DNA from: DAOPXV01 sp964551445
GTDB lineage: Bacteria; Muiribacteriota; UBA9980
NCBI GenBank assembly: GCA_964551445.1
Contig: CAZKCG010000018.1
Location: 1 to 64,000 of the forward strand
DNA: 64,000 nucleotides
Direction of reading: 5' to 3'
How positions within the stretch are numbered: position 1 is the stretch's first letter; each line of letters begins with the position of its first letter. The notes under the pieces are model-generated. The model saw only the letters and a program-made list of their open reading frames with translations, was not told where the DNA came from and made no database searches. Position numbers and translations under genes: made by a program. Below are positions 9,191-17,541 of the stretch, piece by piece.

Positions 9191-10783
9191 TTACCTCAAT
9201 GTGTTTTTAAGCGGATTGCCGAGGTTGAAGTAATAAACGCGGATTTTCTTTATAACGAAATGTCCGGTTATTGTTGAATTGGCGAGAGACAAAATGTTCA
9301 ATGCTATCTTTCTGAACGGTTGATTTTGGAAAACATTCCAAACAAAAGTGTTTGTCGGCGGTCGCGTTGATTTAAAAGAAACCGGCGTAATTGGTATTAC
9401 CGGAACAAAATCAATATACGAATATGCATTTCCGAGAGCAGTATTGTCTGCGCGTTCGGCAAGCATCGAAACTTCAATCGTCTGCGCGTTACCGCCACAC
9501 TCAATTTCGATTCTGTGTATCTTCTTTGAGTTTGCACCGTTGCCGTCAAGTGTCATCCAATTTGTAGCGTAGTTAAACGGAAGAAAAGTCTTTGTGTTTG
9601 CGCCTTCGTATGTTAACGGGGGGGCTTCGTAAACTGTGAAGCCGAGATTGTTTGAGGTAAACTTAACCCAATAATTATTCATAAACAAACCGCCGAGCGT
9701 TGAAAGCGTTGACCACGATTTATTTTGTGTGTCGTATAAATAAACCTCCGATGTTCCGGTCGAATACGAATATGTCGGATTAATCGTTAAATCGGGGCTT
9801 ACAGTCACCGCGACAAAGCGGTCTTGATAAACCGATGTCGAAGATATATTTATTTTTTCAGGCAACGTCGAAAGTTGTTGTAATTGCGTTCCCGCGAGAA
9901 GAAAAAGCCCTTTGTCGCAAGCAATAAACACTTGATCTTTATATTCGCAAATGCCACCGTAAGAAGCCTCGTTTGGGAAGTCGGCTATCTTCTGAACCGT
10001 CCAAGCAGAAGGCGAAGAACCGCCCGAAACCATCCATATCCCTTCAAGGGCGATTAAATAAAGCCCATATTTGGTTCCGATTATCTTTGTAATAGACGGA
10101 AAATCGGCAATATTTATAACGCCGCCTGTTGTCGCCGTGGTTGTGAAATCGGTATAATTCCCCGGCGCACTCCACCATAAAGTATATTTTTGTGTAGTTC
10201 CGGTTCCACCTGTTAAAACAAATAAACGGTTTTGCCACAGTGCCGCCGTGTATGCGTCTTGACCCGCTGTTGTCCATGGCATTGTTACTGCCGCGAGAGT
10301 GTTGACATTACGGCAAACTTTTTGCGTGAGGACGTATTCATAAAAGGACGAATTAAAAAAAGTAAAACCAAATATAAACGAATTGTTCGCTTCTGCGCCC
10401 GATATTACCGGAACATTGTCTGCCGCTCTCGTAACATAATAACTTCCGTCTTTATAAAAAAGATTGAGAATGTGCGTTCTTGTCTTTGTGAAATCAATGA
10501 AGCGAAGAAGAGAAACCGCAGTTGTTGAACCCCAAGTAAATATGTCGGCATCCGCTTGGTAATGCAGGGTTGAAAGCCCATTCATGCTTTTATAAAGGTT
10601 TTTACAATTCATACCGAAAACGGTATCTTCCGAAAAAATATCGGCTGTCATTCCGTTCATTTTGGCCGCGTCAATTTCAAAAACTTGCAGACCAGAATCG
10701 TCAGTTCCGCAAAACGCATTAGAGGCCGTCAGAAGCGTCCCGACGAACGCGGCTATACAAACTATCGCGTATAACTTTTTCAT
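9191..10783 (-). CDS. Beta-propeller-like tail/nozzle protein with signal peptide
   Basis: 530 residues. Residues 1-25 form a Sec signal peptide (MKKLYAIVCIAAFVG..., cleavage near SNAFC). The mature protein is rich in repeated aromatic/beta segments of the type 'xYGLYLIALEGIWMVSGG' and 'DQVFIACDKGLFLLAG', which resemble blades of a beta-propeller. Proteins of this size and fold directly downstream of an adaptor gene are typically the tail nozzle or tubular protein B in podoviruses. The gene begins 3 nt after the stop of the adaptor-like gene. The signal peptide on a protein that ought to assemble in the cytoplasm is unexpected. Propeller fold is an inference from the repeat pattern. Confidence 0.65.
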   Translation of the reverse strand: MKKLYAIVCIAAFVGTLLTASNAFCGTDDSGLQVFEIDAAKMNGMTADIFSEDTVFGMNCKNLYKSMNGLSTLHYQADADIFTWGSTTAVSLLRFIDFTKTRTHILNLFYKDGSYYVTRAADNVPVISGAEANNSFIFGFTFFNSSFYEYVLTQKVCRNVNTLAAVTMPWTTAGQDAYTAALWQNRLFVLTGGTGTTQKYTLWWSAPGNYTDFTTTATTGGVINIADFPSITKIIGTKYGLYLIALEGIWMVSGGSSPSAWTVQKIADFPNEASYGGICEYKDQVFIACDKGLFLLAGTQLQQLSTLPEKINISSTSVYQDRFVAVTVSPDLTINPTYSYSTGTSEVYLYDTQNKSWSTLSTLGGLFMNNYWVKFTSNNLGFTVYEAPPLTYEGANTKTFLPFNYATNWMTLDGNGANSKKIHRIEIECGGNAQTIEVSMLAERADNTALGNAYSYIDFVPVIPITPVSFKSTRPPTNTFVWNVFQNQPFRKIALNILSLANSTITGHFVIKKIRVYYFNLGNPLKNTLR

Positions 10784-10786
10784 AGG

Positions 10787-11467
10787 CTATTTCGCGCCCC
10801 CTGTCATCTTTTCAACTATATTGCCGTTGCCCATTTGATTGTTTTCAATAGTGAGCTGGTCGGTTACTGTTTGCTTCTTCCCCATTGCCGCTGTTGGCTG
10901 ATTATCATTTTGTAAAAGGATGAACGCAGCACCCCAAGTTATGAGGTCGAGATACCTGTCTTGAACCGCTATTATGTCGGAACCGGAGGACAATCGCGGA
11001 TAACCTTTCAAGTATTTTATATACATAGTCCCGCTTGTTGTTGCGGCTGGCCTGAATGATATGACGCCGCCCTCGATTGAGAAGATAGGGTCTTTAGTTG
11101 TATTCGTTCCATAGAGTCTATGCGTTTCTTCTGGCTTGATTTGGATATACGGCTTCCCCGCGCTATCCCATACTTCGATTATCTTCTTGAAGGCGGTCGG
11201 GGATGTGAGCGTGACCGCGCCGGTGATATAGGAGCATGAAGCTGTTATGCAGTTTTCGTAGTTCGCTCCGTATGTCAGAAGATTGCAAAGCTGTTCTTGC
11301 GATTGGTTTATCGCCATTTTTATTTGTGCGTCCGTGATCGTTGAGTTTGCCGAATCGGTTTGATATATTTCTGTTCTTACAGCGTCTATCTCGGTCGTAA
11401 GCGTAGCACCTTCGCATATCGTTGCGAATAGCAATATCAATGTGGCTATTACCATTATTTTCTTCAT
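10787..11467 (-). CDS. Adaptor-like tail protein with signal peptide
   Basis: I choose the ATG at 11467 (MKKIMVIATLILLF), because it begins a clear signal peptide with cleavage near CEG-A and because the 16 upstream in-frame residues look non-coding. The protein is 226 residues. The mature part begins LTTEIDAVRTEIYQTD and contains 'QIKMAINQSQEQL', a helical start followed by beta strands and a late 'DRYLDLITWGAAF' helix, the general plan of head-to-tail adaptor (gp11/tubular A-like) proteins. A second adaptor-like protein without a signal peptide is encoded at 13,894-14,964. Identity as an adaptor is moderate; the signal peptide is clear. Confidence 0.6.
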   Translation of the reverse strand: MKKIMVIATLILLFATICEGATLTTEIDAVRTEIYQTDSANSTITDAQIKMAINQSQEQLCNLLTYGANYENCITASCSYITGAVTLTSPTAFKKIIEVWDSAGKPYIQIKPEETHRLYGTNTTKDPIFSIEGGVISFRPAATTSGTMYIKYLKGYPRLSSGSDIIAVQDRYLDLITWGAAFILLQNDNQPTAAMGKKQTVTDQLTIENNQMGNGNIVEKMTGGAK

Positions 11468-11575
11468 TACTGCCCCCTTGAAATGTATTTGTATCGCGCC
11501 GTCCGAGGCTCGCACTCGGTTAGCCGCCGGTTAGGTAGCGGCTGTTTGGTCTAAGTTAAACTAACGGCGCATGAA
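11468..11575 (-). other. Short intergenic leader with hairpin
   Basis: A noncoding stretch of about 110 bp between the lipoprotein gene and the adaptor-like gene. On the minus strand it can form a stem of AGCCGC with GCGGCT around a 10-nt loop (about 11,521-11,542). No uridine run follows, so it is more likely an mRNA processing or stability element than a terminator. Confidence 0.35.
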
Positions 11576-12091
11576 TTATTTGGACCACTTCTCGATCTCT
11601 TGAAAAGTCTGATATCCTTGCGAAGCCCATAAAGTAAAAATAACTTGTTCGCTTTCGACCTCGCGTAGTTCCGTGTTCGATTGCTGATATGTTTTCCCGT
11701 CAACCTTTATTACCGTTATCTCGTGCCATTTGACAACCACGCCTATGATGTTCCGTTCCGTCATAAGCACTCGCGTATAACTATCGCAGTTGCGTTTGTA
11801 TTGAATATAAGTCGCTGTGAAAAGAGCGTAGCCCCTGCAATTTGTCCATTTCTGTTTGAACGTGTCCACGGGATTCGTCGGCTCGTCGGTGTAGTAGTTG
11901 GCGTCGTTCCATTCGTTGAAATAATGGAATTGAGACGCCCCCATAGCATTGAATAACTCAATGATAGTCTGGTATTTATCGAAAAAAACAAACATCTTTA
12001 TCGGGGCGTCGTCAACGAGTATTGTATTTTCGGAGACGCAGCCGCAGAGCAAAACCATGACGATTAAAGCGATTACAATGAAGTTCTGCAT
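11576..12091 (-). CDS. Lipoprotein with transglutaminase-like (papain-fold) domain
   Basis: 171 residues. The N-terminus is a hydrophobic stretch ending in LLCGC, a plausible lipobox with the acylated Cys at about residue 18. The mature part carries 'WTNCRGYALFTATYIQYKRN' (candidate nucleophile Cys about residue 84), then 'VKWHEITVI' (candidate His) and 'TYQQSN' (candidate Asp/Asn position). Order and spacing match the Cys-His-Asp/Asn triad of bacterial transglutaminase-like cysteine peptidases. The gene lies inside the tail gene cluster. It could cleave or cross-link cell-envelope material during entry, lysis or exclusion of other phages. The lipobox and triad are seen; enzyme activity is inferred. 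Confidence 0.6.
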   Translation of the reverse strand: MQNFIVIALIVMVLLCGCVSENTILVDDAPIKMFVFFDKYQTIIELFNAMGASQFHYFNEWNDANYYTDEPTNPVDTFKQKWTNCRGYALFTATYIQYKRNCDSYTRVLMTERNIIGVVVKWHEITVIKVDGKTYQQSNTELREVESEQVIFTLWASQGYQTFQEIEKWSK

Positions 12092-12093
12092 GG

Positions 12094-12666
12094 TTACTCC
12101 GTGGCATAATCAGTGTACCCGTACAAAGTAGCATTACCACCCCATGATTGTGATACTTGAATAAGGATTGAAGTATTAAAAAAAAGAGGCCCTGTCCACA
12201 AAAGAACATTATCTCCATCAAACAAAGCATCGTTATAACAATAAGTAGCTCCACCTACGAGAAACGCACCGGGGTCTGAGCTAAATGGCCCTGTAATAGT
12301 ATATGCTGAACCCCCATCAACGGTCACTTTAATGAAAAGAAAACCATTTGAAACAGCAGTCCCCCCGTACACATATTTTAATAGAATTCGATTCACTATA
12401 CCCTTAGCACTAATATTTAACAGAGAGTAATCGGTACTTGTTTGACAATTTGTTTGGGTTATTCCCGCACTATAAATTTTTGTTGGCTGTATTCCCACTG
12501 CTGCATTCCCCCACTCAACATCCGTTGCGGATGAGTTCATTTTCAAAACTTGATTTGCTGTTCCTTTGGCTAACTTCTTGAAACTTCCAGCGCCATCCGA
12601 AATAAGCATATCCCCTGCGGCGGTTGCCAAAGCTAATATATCCCCTGCCGTTGCCTTAACCGTCAT
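12094..12666 (-). CDS. Tail fibre/tip protein
   Basis: 190 residues without a signal peptide. The N-terminal part contains 'GDILALATAAGDMLISDGAG' and 'GTANQVLKMNSSATDVEWG', a motif found in many phage tail fibre proteins where beta turns of a trimeric shaft lead to a receptor-binding tip. The C-terminal 120 residues are beta-rich with aromatic residues and no known motif. The gene is visibly more AT-rich than its neighbours and has a strong AGGAGG site before the ATG. Receptor-binding modules are often exchanged between phages, which would explain the base composition. Assignment as a fibre or tip is fairly secure; receptor is unknown. Confidence 0.7.
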   Translation of the reverse strand: MTVKATAGDILALATAAGDMLISDGAGSFKKLAKGTANQVLKMNSSATDVEWGNAAVGIQPTKIYSAGITQTNCQTSTDYSLLNISAKGIVNRILLKYVYGGTAVSNGFLFIKVTVDGGSAYTITGPFSSDPGAFLVGGATYCYNDALFDGDNVLLWTGPLFFNTSILIQVSQSWGGNATLYGYTDYATE

Positions 12667-12675
12667 GGTTTCCTC

Positions 12676-13890
12676 CTATGGTTTTAAAATCCAATCAAAT
12701 GTTGCCGTAGTGTTAGACCCCACACATTTCACCTTGAAAGTGGTTGTGCCTTTATCGGTTATGTAAATATCCCCAACCGTTCCTCCAGTTGCCGCCGTTG
12801 GCGTTACGAATACTTCATAGGTTGAACCGCTCAATGTCGTTCCTATCGAAACAGTTACACCGGTATTGGTGTTGAAAGTTGAAGAACCAGAATAAAAAGT
12901 TGAAGTAGGTATTGCAGCTATCGCATCTTCTATCGTGGCATTGATTTCAGCCTTTGTATAGTATCCTGATAAATCAGGCGGCGGTATCGCAGCTATCGCG
13001 TCCTCAATCGTCGAGTTCGTTTCGGCCTTCGTGTAAACATCAGCCGTATTAGCCTTCGCCGCCACTTCCGCTGTGGTCGCTGCGTTCTGGTCTATCTGTT
13101 CGAACGCCGTCTGTGCGTTAGACGCGAGGCCGTTCAGTATTCTCGTGAATGTTGATACATTTGAATTCAGGTCAACGGCGTTCGTCACACCGCCGCCCGC
13201 TGCCGCGACGCTCGTGAACATCCATCCGCCCGCGCCATCTGTTACCTCAAGCCGGTTCGACGGCTGGCCGACCGGCGAACTGTGACCGTGACCTGCAAGG
13301 TCGCCGATGTGATTGTTTAATCCGACAGCCTCGCTGTCAACTTGTGTCTGCGAGGCTTTGAGTGCCACGCTTCCGGTCGAGGCTTTATCAGAAAGCAAAG
13401 CGTCTGCCTCGGTTTTCGTATAAACATTCGTTGAATCAGCTTTCAACGCAACCGCACCAGTGGTCGCATAGTCCGTGAGTTTTATATCGATTTGAACCGC
13501 CGTATAATACGGAATAAGGGCCGAGGCGTCTAACTTTGCCGAGAGAAGCAAGTCAACCGCGCTCGTTGTATATACATCTGCTGAATTGGCTTTCAATGCA
13601 AGGTTTACTATGGTTGCGTATGTGCTTGCGGCGGTCACCGTATCGAGTTTTGCGTTGAGAAGCGTATTTACTTCGCTTGTTGAATATGAATCGATGACGA
13701 GTCTGTACGAAGTGAGGACGGAAGCTGAAACGGTATTCGCCGCGACCCAAGCTCTATATGCTGTCGTGGTCGAGTAGTTATTATGAAGATCGTCGCTGAC
13801 ATCTTTCGGGGAATAACCGCCCTGAGCGAACGCCAATGATGCGAATATAACTATGATTATTATTGATAATGAAAATCTTCTCATGTTCAC
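12676..13890 (-). CDS. Tail fibre with repeated YTKAE shaft motifs and signal peptide
   Basis: 404 residues. Residues 1-22 are a signal peptide (MNMRRFSLSIIIIVIFASLA, cleavage after AFA). The central region holds at least five degenerate repeats of the type 'VYTKxExxxxLxDA', as in 'YTKTEADALLSDKA' and 'YTKAEINATIEDAIAAIP', the hallmark of coiled or triple-stranded phage fibre shafts. The last 60 residues form a beta module ending GSNTTATFDWILKP, which is shared with the C-terminus of the neighbouring adaptor protein. It begins 3 nt after the upstream gene. The fibre identity is firm; the secretion signal on a fibre is anomalous. Confidence 0.8.
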   Translation of the reverse strand: MNMRRFSLSIIIIVIFASLAFAQGGYSPKDVSDDLHNNYSTTTAYRAWVAANTVSASVLTSYRLVIDSYSTSEVNTLLNAKLDTVTAASTYATIVNLALKANSADVYTTSAVDLLLSAKLDASALIPYYTAVQIDIKLTDYATTGAVALKADSTNVYTKTEADALLSDKASTGSVALKASQTQVDSEAVGLNNHIGDLAGHGHSSPVGQPSNRLEVTDGAGGWMFTSVAAAGGGVTNAVDLNSNVSTFTRILNGLASNAQTAFEQIDQNAATTAEVAAKANTADVYTKAETNSTIEDAIAAIPPPDLSGYYTKAEINATIEDAIAAIPTSTFYSGSSTFNTNTGVTVSIGTTLSGSTYEVFVTPTAATGGTVGDIYITDKGTTTFKVKCVGSNTTATFDWILKP

Positions 13891-13893
13891 TCC

Positions 13894-14964
13894 TTAAAAA
13901 GTTATTTCCCATTCAAATGTAGCCGTCGTGTTGCTTCCGCAGTTATATATCTTGAAAGTTGTAAGCGTCTTTTCTGCTTCTAAATAGTAAGTATTTCCTA
14001 TATCGCCGGGGTCGAGACTGTTAGTAGTTATGCGAATTCGATATGTTGTATCTGTCATGGTCGAGCCTATCGTTATAACCGTTCCTGTCGTACTTCCGTA
14101 TGTGCCTGTACCTTTTAAGCCGGGGAAGCCGAGAAGCGAAACGCCCTTCCATTTAATATCAGTAAGGCTCACTTCGAATAAAACCGTTTTCGTTACCACA
14201 TCAATAAATTGAACGAGGTTTTTAAAATAAAGTGCTGTTATTACCGGTGAGTTATTAAAGGTTGGATGACTGAATCTATTTTCTAATTGAAGTGTTTCTT
14301 CTTCCGTTAATAATGCGAAATCGTCGTCGTCCGTATATTCAATTTCTTTTCGGCACTCCTCCGCAAGTCCCCTGAAATAACTTAAAAAGTCGGCTGATTT
14401 CTTATCTGTTTTTTCTGCGCCCGTTAAAACAGTTACTAATTCTTGTACTTTGAAATTAGCGTAATTAACAAGGCATTGATGATAATGCGTCGGTATCTTC
14501 GGAACGTCAGCCGGAAGCGTCATAGCGTCCGGTATAAAAATTCCAGATACGCCGATCAACTCCCCGCTATATGTAGGAGCTGGATAAAGGGTCATCTTCA
14601 TCGTCGCAAAGTTCATGTCGTAACAAACCGGTGAAACACCCGTTAGCTGTGAAGCCCATAAAGTCTGCTGTGTGCGGACTTTATTCATTTTCCATCTACT
14701 CGTACCGCTCAAATAAACTACCAATTCTACGCCGAACATGCCTGTCGGTATGTCGTATTCGGCTGTTCCCGCTATCGTAGTTACATAAATCGGAGGCTTG
14801 CGATATACACGCGATACTCTGCCAAACTCAAAATAACCTTCGTTAATAAAGTCTTCAACAACCTCTTGCTTTAACGATTGCTGCTTATCAGCGGTCATTT
14901 TATTGCCCTGATAAACTGCCGCCGCGTATTCATTTACGGTTTCGATAGCTTGGCCGAAATTCAT
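13894..14964 (-). CDS. Head-tail adaptor-like protein with fibre-type C-terminal module
   Basis: 356 residues, no signal peptide. Residues 1-240 have the layout of podoviral adaptor/tubular proteins: an N-terminal helix (TVNEYAAAVYQGNKMTADKQ), beta strands including 'AEYDIPTGMFGVELVVYLSG' and 'MKMTLYPAPTYSGELIGV', and a long helical pair ending 'ECRKEIEYTDDDDFALL'. Residues about 285-356 are a separate beta domain ending GSNTTATFEWEITF, closely matching the end of the adjacent fibre. This looks like a fusion of an adaptor with a fibre-knob module. The gene follows a UUCG-capped hairpin after the decoration gene. Confidence 0.65.
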   Translation of the reverse strand: MNFGQAIETVNEYAAAVYQGNKMTADKQQSLKQEVVEDFINEGYFEFGRVSRVYRKPPIYVTTIAGTAEYDIPTGMFGVELVVYLSGTSRWKMNKVRTQQTLWASQLTGVSPVCYDMNFATMKMTLYPAPTYSGELIGVSGIFIPDAMTLPADVPKIPTHYHQCLVNYANFKVQELVTVLTGAEKTDKKSADFLSYFRGLAEECRKEIEYTDDDDFALLTEEETLQLENRFSHPTFNNSPVITALYFKNLVQFIDVVTKTVLFEVSLTDIKWKGVSLLGFPGLKGTGTYGSTTGTVITIGSTMTDTTYRIRITTNSLDPGDIGNTYYLEAEKTLTTFKIYNCGSNTTATFEWEITF

Positions 14965-14977
14965 TTTACTTTCTCCC

Positions 14978-14999
14978 CGGCGAGGCCGAAGCCCCGCCG
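14978..14999 (-). other. Stable UUCG-capped hairpin between decoration and adaptor genes
   Basis: On the minus strand, CGGCGGGGC-TTCG-GCCTCGCCG forms a 9-bp GC-rich stem with a C(UUCG)G tetraloop, one of the most stable RNA hairpins. No uridine run follows, so rather than a terminator it probably stabilises the 3' end of the decoration/capsid message or marks a processing site. Confidence 0.6.
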
Positions 15000-15024
15000 T
15001 TTGTTTGTTTAATTTTTCAGTTGT

Positions 15025-15495
15025 TTATTTAGGATTGACGAATACTTTTGTAAGACCACGACCAGAGCGCGAAGCTATGATTGTTCCGCCGCCTGTGTTC
15101 GCGTCTGTTGCTTCTCCTGATGTGGTGCCGGTTCCGAAGTTCGCGCCCGCTGTCGCGCCGCCGCTATCGAAAAGTGCGTCAACGTAACCGAATATAACTA
15201 CATGACCGGTATGACCGGCTTCAATTGTATCTTCGAGGACGCCGACTAAATGTACGCTCGACGTTGCCGTAGTACCTACAACCATCAACGCTTCGGTAGT
15301 TGCAGCGTTCGTATAATCGAGTAACACTAATGCGCCTTTGCCGAGGTCGGTTCCGTTAGCATCGACTTTGCAGTTATAAGAAACTTTAAACATGTTTTGT
15401 GATGTCTGAGCGATGGGCCAGCCGGTCGCTGAGGCGTCTGAAATCACAAGAAACATAGCAAGCATAATAACTATGCCGAATATAAGTCTTTTCAT
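15025..15495 (-). CDS. Capsid decoration-like protein with signal peptide
   Basis: 156 residues. Residues 1-23 are a signal peptide (MKRLIFGIVIMLAMFLVISD, cleavage after ASA). The mature part is Gly/Thr/Ala-rich and beta-stranded with the pattern of small head-decoration proteins: 'GKGALVLLDYTNAATTEALM', 'VHLVGVLEDTIEAGHTGHVV', and a Gly-rich loop near the end. It lies directly downstream of the major capsid gene, the usual place for decoration proteins. The gene follows a small hairpin that may partly terminate capsid transcripts. The decoration assignment comes from position and pattern; the signal peptide is obvious and would place the protein outside the cytoplasm. Confidence 0.65.
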   Translation of the reverse strand: MKRLIFGIVIMLAMFLVISDASATGWPIAQTSQNMFKVSYNCKVDANGTDLGKGALVLLDYTNAATTEALMVVGTTATSSVHLVGVLEDTIEAGHTGHVVIFGYVDALFDSGGATAGANFGTGTTSGEATDANTGGGTIIASRSGRGLTKVFVNPK

Positions 15496-15518
15496 TTACA
15501 TTGCTCCTTCTTTTATTC

Positions 15519-15537
15519 GGGGCGGAATGACCGCCCC
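15519..15537 (-). terminator. Hairpin after major capsid gene
   Basis: GGGGCGG and CCGCCCC pair around a 5-nt loop, followed on the minus strand by AATAAAAG. The stem is strong but the tail is A-rich rather than U-rich, so partial termination or RNA protection is likelier than full termination, as expected between a highly expressed capsid gene and the next gene. Confidence 0.5.
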
Positions 15538-15587
15538 TATTGGTTTATATCAAATATACTTACTGTTAGGTATAGTTAGACGCGATA

Positions 15588-16589
15588 TTAGGTAAGCGTC
15601 TTAATTACGCCTTGCTGTTTACGGTTAGTACATACGAGATTTAAATACACGCGGATATGTCCGACACACGCCGCCTGATTTGTGAAATTCATAAACGGAA
15701 CCATTACGAAGTTCTTTTTAGAATGGATTATCAACTTGAAGTAATCGCTGTTGAGGCCATAGAAAACATCTTCGTTGCCGTTTGTCGAGTTGAGGTTGTT
15801 GTCGTGAATTATATCTACGCCGTCAACTGAGAAGCCACGGGAACCATAAGCCTTTTTAGCTGCGCCATTGGTAGTTCCGAGCTGGTTGATCTCGGCGAGG
15901 TCGTATTCTGCTTTCAGTTTTTTATAGAATTTCCTTGAGGTCATTGCGATATCAGGAAATTCCTCGTTTCTTGTGAGTTCTACAAATAAATCTTCGATTG
16001 AGGCTCTGCCGTATTTGTTAGTAGATGAACCCCATGCACCGTGAGTCGCGTTATCGACTACCACGTTCTGCCAATAGGCGATTCCGTCGCTGTCAACGTC
16101 AGTGGGATCGATCCCGGCGACAAGGCCACCGGCGGCGGGAGCGGTCTTAACATAATACCCGATGCCGTATATGTCTTTAGCGTTTTGCGAACCGTCGAGC
16201 ATTGCATGTTTGGAGAGTTTCTTGATTGTCGAGCGTTCGGCGTTCTTGATCTTCGCTTCAATGAAGTCAACGATACGCGCAGGACCATCGTTGAACGCCT
16301 CTTCATCGGAATTATAAGTTATTGACGTATTGTAACGACCCCATCTCACTTCCAAAGCCGTAATAATATCGTCGTCGGTTATTGTAAGCGGGTCGTTGCC
16401 TTCAAACGACATAGTAGATGTGTTATCGCTATATTCGATAGGTATCTGTATAGCTTTACCGCCTTGTGATTTGATGTTATTCTTTTCCTTCATCAATTTG
16501 AAAAAAGGAATATGGGTAGTGACGTTATCCGCAAGCTCTTTGCGGTAATCGTTTAATGTAGTTGCTATTAGGTTCTTTGGTGCTGCCAT
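15588..16589 (-). CDS. Major capsid protein
   Basis: 333 residues. The start 'MAAPKNLIATTLNDYRKELA', the 'NIKSQGGKAIQIPIEY' strand, the 'DDIITALEVRWGRYNTSITY' segment and the central helical spine with 'DLFVELTRNEEFPDIAMTSR' match the plan of HK97-fold major capsid proteins of the P22/N4-like group. It comes directly after a scaffold-like gene and before a decoration-like gene. No protease gene is seen and no long N-terminal delta domain is present, which agrees with a separate scaffold. A well-placed GGAGTG ribosome site precedes the ATG. Confidence is high for the role, low for the exact family. Confidence 0.85.
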   Translation of the reverse strand: MAAPKNLIATTLNDYRKELADNVTTHIPFFKLMKEKNNIKSQGGKAIQIPIEYSDNTSTMSFEGNDPLTITDDDIITALEVRWGRYNTSITYNSDEEAFNDGPARIVDFIEAKIKNAERSTIKKLSKHAMLDGSQNAKDIYGIGYYVKTAPAAGGLVAGIDPTDVDSDGIAYWQNVVVDNATHGAWGSSTNKYGRASIEDLFVELTRNEEFPDIAMTSRKFYKKLKAEYDLAEINQLGTTNGAAKKAYGSRGFSVDGVDIIHDNNLNSTNGNEDVFYGLNSDYFKLIIHSKKNFVMVPFMNFTNQAACVGHIRVYLNLVCTNRKQQGVIKTLT

Positions 16590-16615
16590 ATTGATTCACT
16601 CCTTAATTATTATTT

Positions 16616-17530
16616 TTAGTCCGTCGCCTCTAAGTTCTTGAATATTTTTTCTCTTAAACTTAGCGGCTTACCTTTAGATGCGGCGGTTGCGCTTGCAGCC
16701 GGTGCGCCGAGGGATGCCCTTTGCTTGCTTTTAGCAATATTGGCAATCTTAGCGTCCGCGATCTCTTTCCTGAATGTGAACTCAAACGCTTCGTCAAGCG
16801 TCATGTTCTTAGTGTTCATTGCATTAACAACGCGGGCTTCCTCTGCGGACCCCGGCGTCATTACTTTTCCGACGAGTTCTTTTAACTCGCCTTCGCTATG
16901 GGTATTTTTAAAATCATTGATAGCTTTGTCCGTGCTTTCTTTTAGCTGAATATTTTTCATGGCGTCGTTATACTGCATCATGGGTTTCATTACTTCGTCC
17001 ACTTTCGCCATAGCCTTGTCATACGCCATTTTCGCTACATGATGTGTATATTTAATGGGGTCGGTCAGAACCATTTCGGCTAACTCATCCGGGTCGCCGA
17101 ATTCCGCTTCGTCGAACGTGGGAGCCGTCGGTTCCTGTGGTGCCTGTCCCTGTAACGCTGTTTTCAAATGCGCGTTCTGTGGGAGGTTGATAAGTTTCTT
17201 GAACATTTCGGGGTCGGTTAATATCTGCTCGACCTGGCCTTTGAGTTTTTCGAATTCAGATTTATAGTCAACTGTATCTTTCTTTTCTTCTGCCTTCGCT
17301 TCCGGTTTAGCTTCTTCGGTTTTTTCTTCTTTCTTCTCTTTGTCCAGCGTTGGCGTATCTTCGGAGCCGTCTTCGTCTTCTGATACTACGCCGTCTTCGC
17401 CGTCAATAATTTCAAGGTCTTCCGGGGATGCTTTGCCGATTGAGTCGGGCGACCAATCCGTAAGACCGTTATCCGTTCCTTTAATACTTTCTACCGGTGC
17501 GGCTGTCCCTAATGATTCGAGTTCTGCCAT
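16616..17530 (-). CDS. Capsid scaffolding protein
   Basis: 304 residues, very acidic in the first 90 (runs of Glu/Asp/Lys around EDEDGSEDTPTLDKEKKEEK), then a helical 'YKSEFEKLKGQVEQILTDPE' coiled-coil segment and a basic C-terminus (GKPLSLREKIFKNLEATD). An acidic, disordered start with central coiled coil and basic helix at the end, lying between portal-linked genes and the major capsid gene, is the standard design of podoviral scaffolds, whose C-terminal helix binds the coat protein. An AGGAGG site lies before the ATG. No protease motif was seen. Confidence 0.8.
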   Translation of the reverse strand: MAELESLGTAAPVESIKGTDNGLTDWSPDSIGKASPEDLEIIDGEDGVVSEDEDGSEDTPTLDKEKKEEKTEEAKPEAKAEEKKDTVDYKSEFEKLKGQVEQILTDPEMFKKLINLPQNAHLKTALQGQAPQEPTAPTFDEAEFGDPDELAEMVLTDPIKYTHHVAKMAYDKAMAKVDEVMKPMMQYNDAMKNIQLKESTDKAINDFKNTHSEGELKELVGKVMTPGSAEEARVVNAMNTKNMTLDEAFEFTFRKEIADAKIANIAKSKQRASLGAPAASATAASKGKPLSLREKIFKNLEATD

Positions 17531-17541
17531 GGTGTTTCCTC

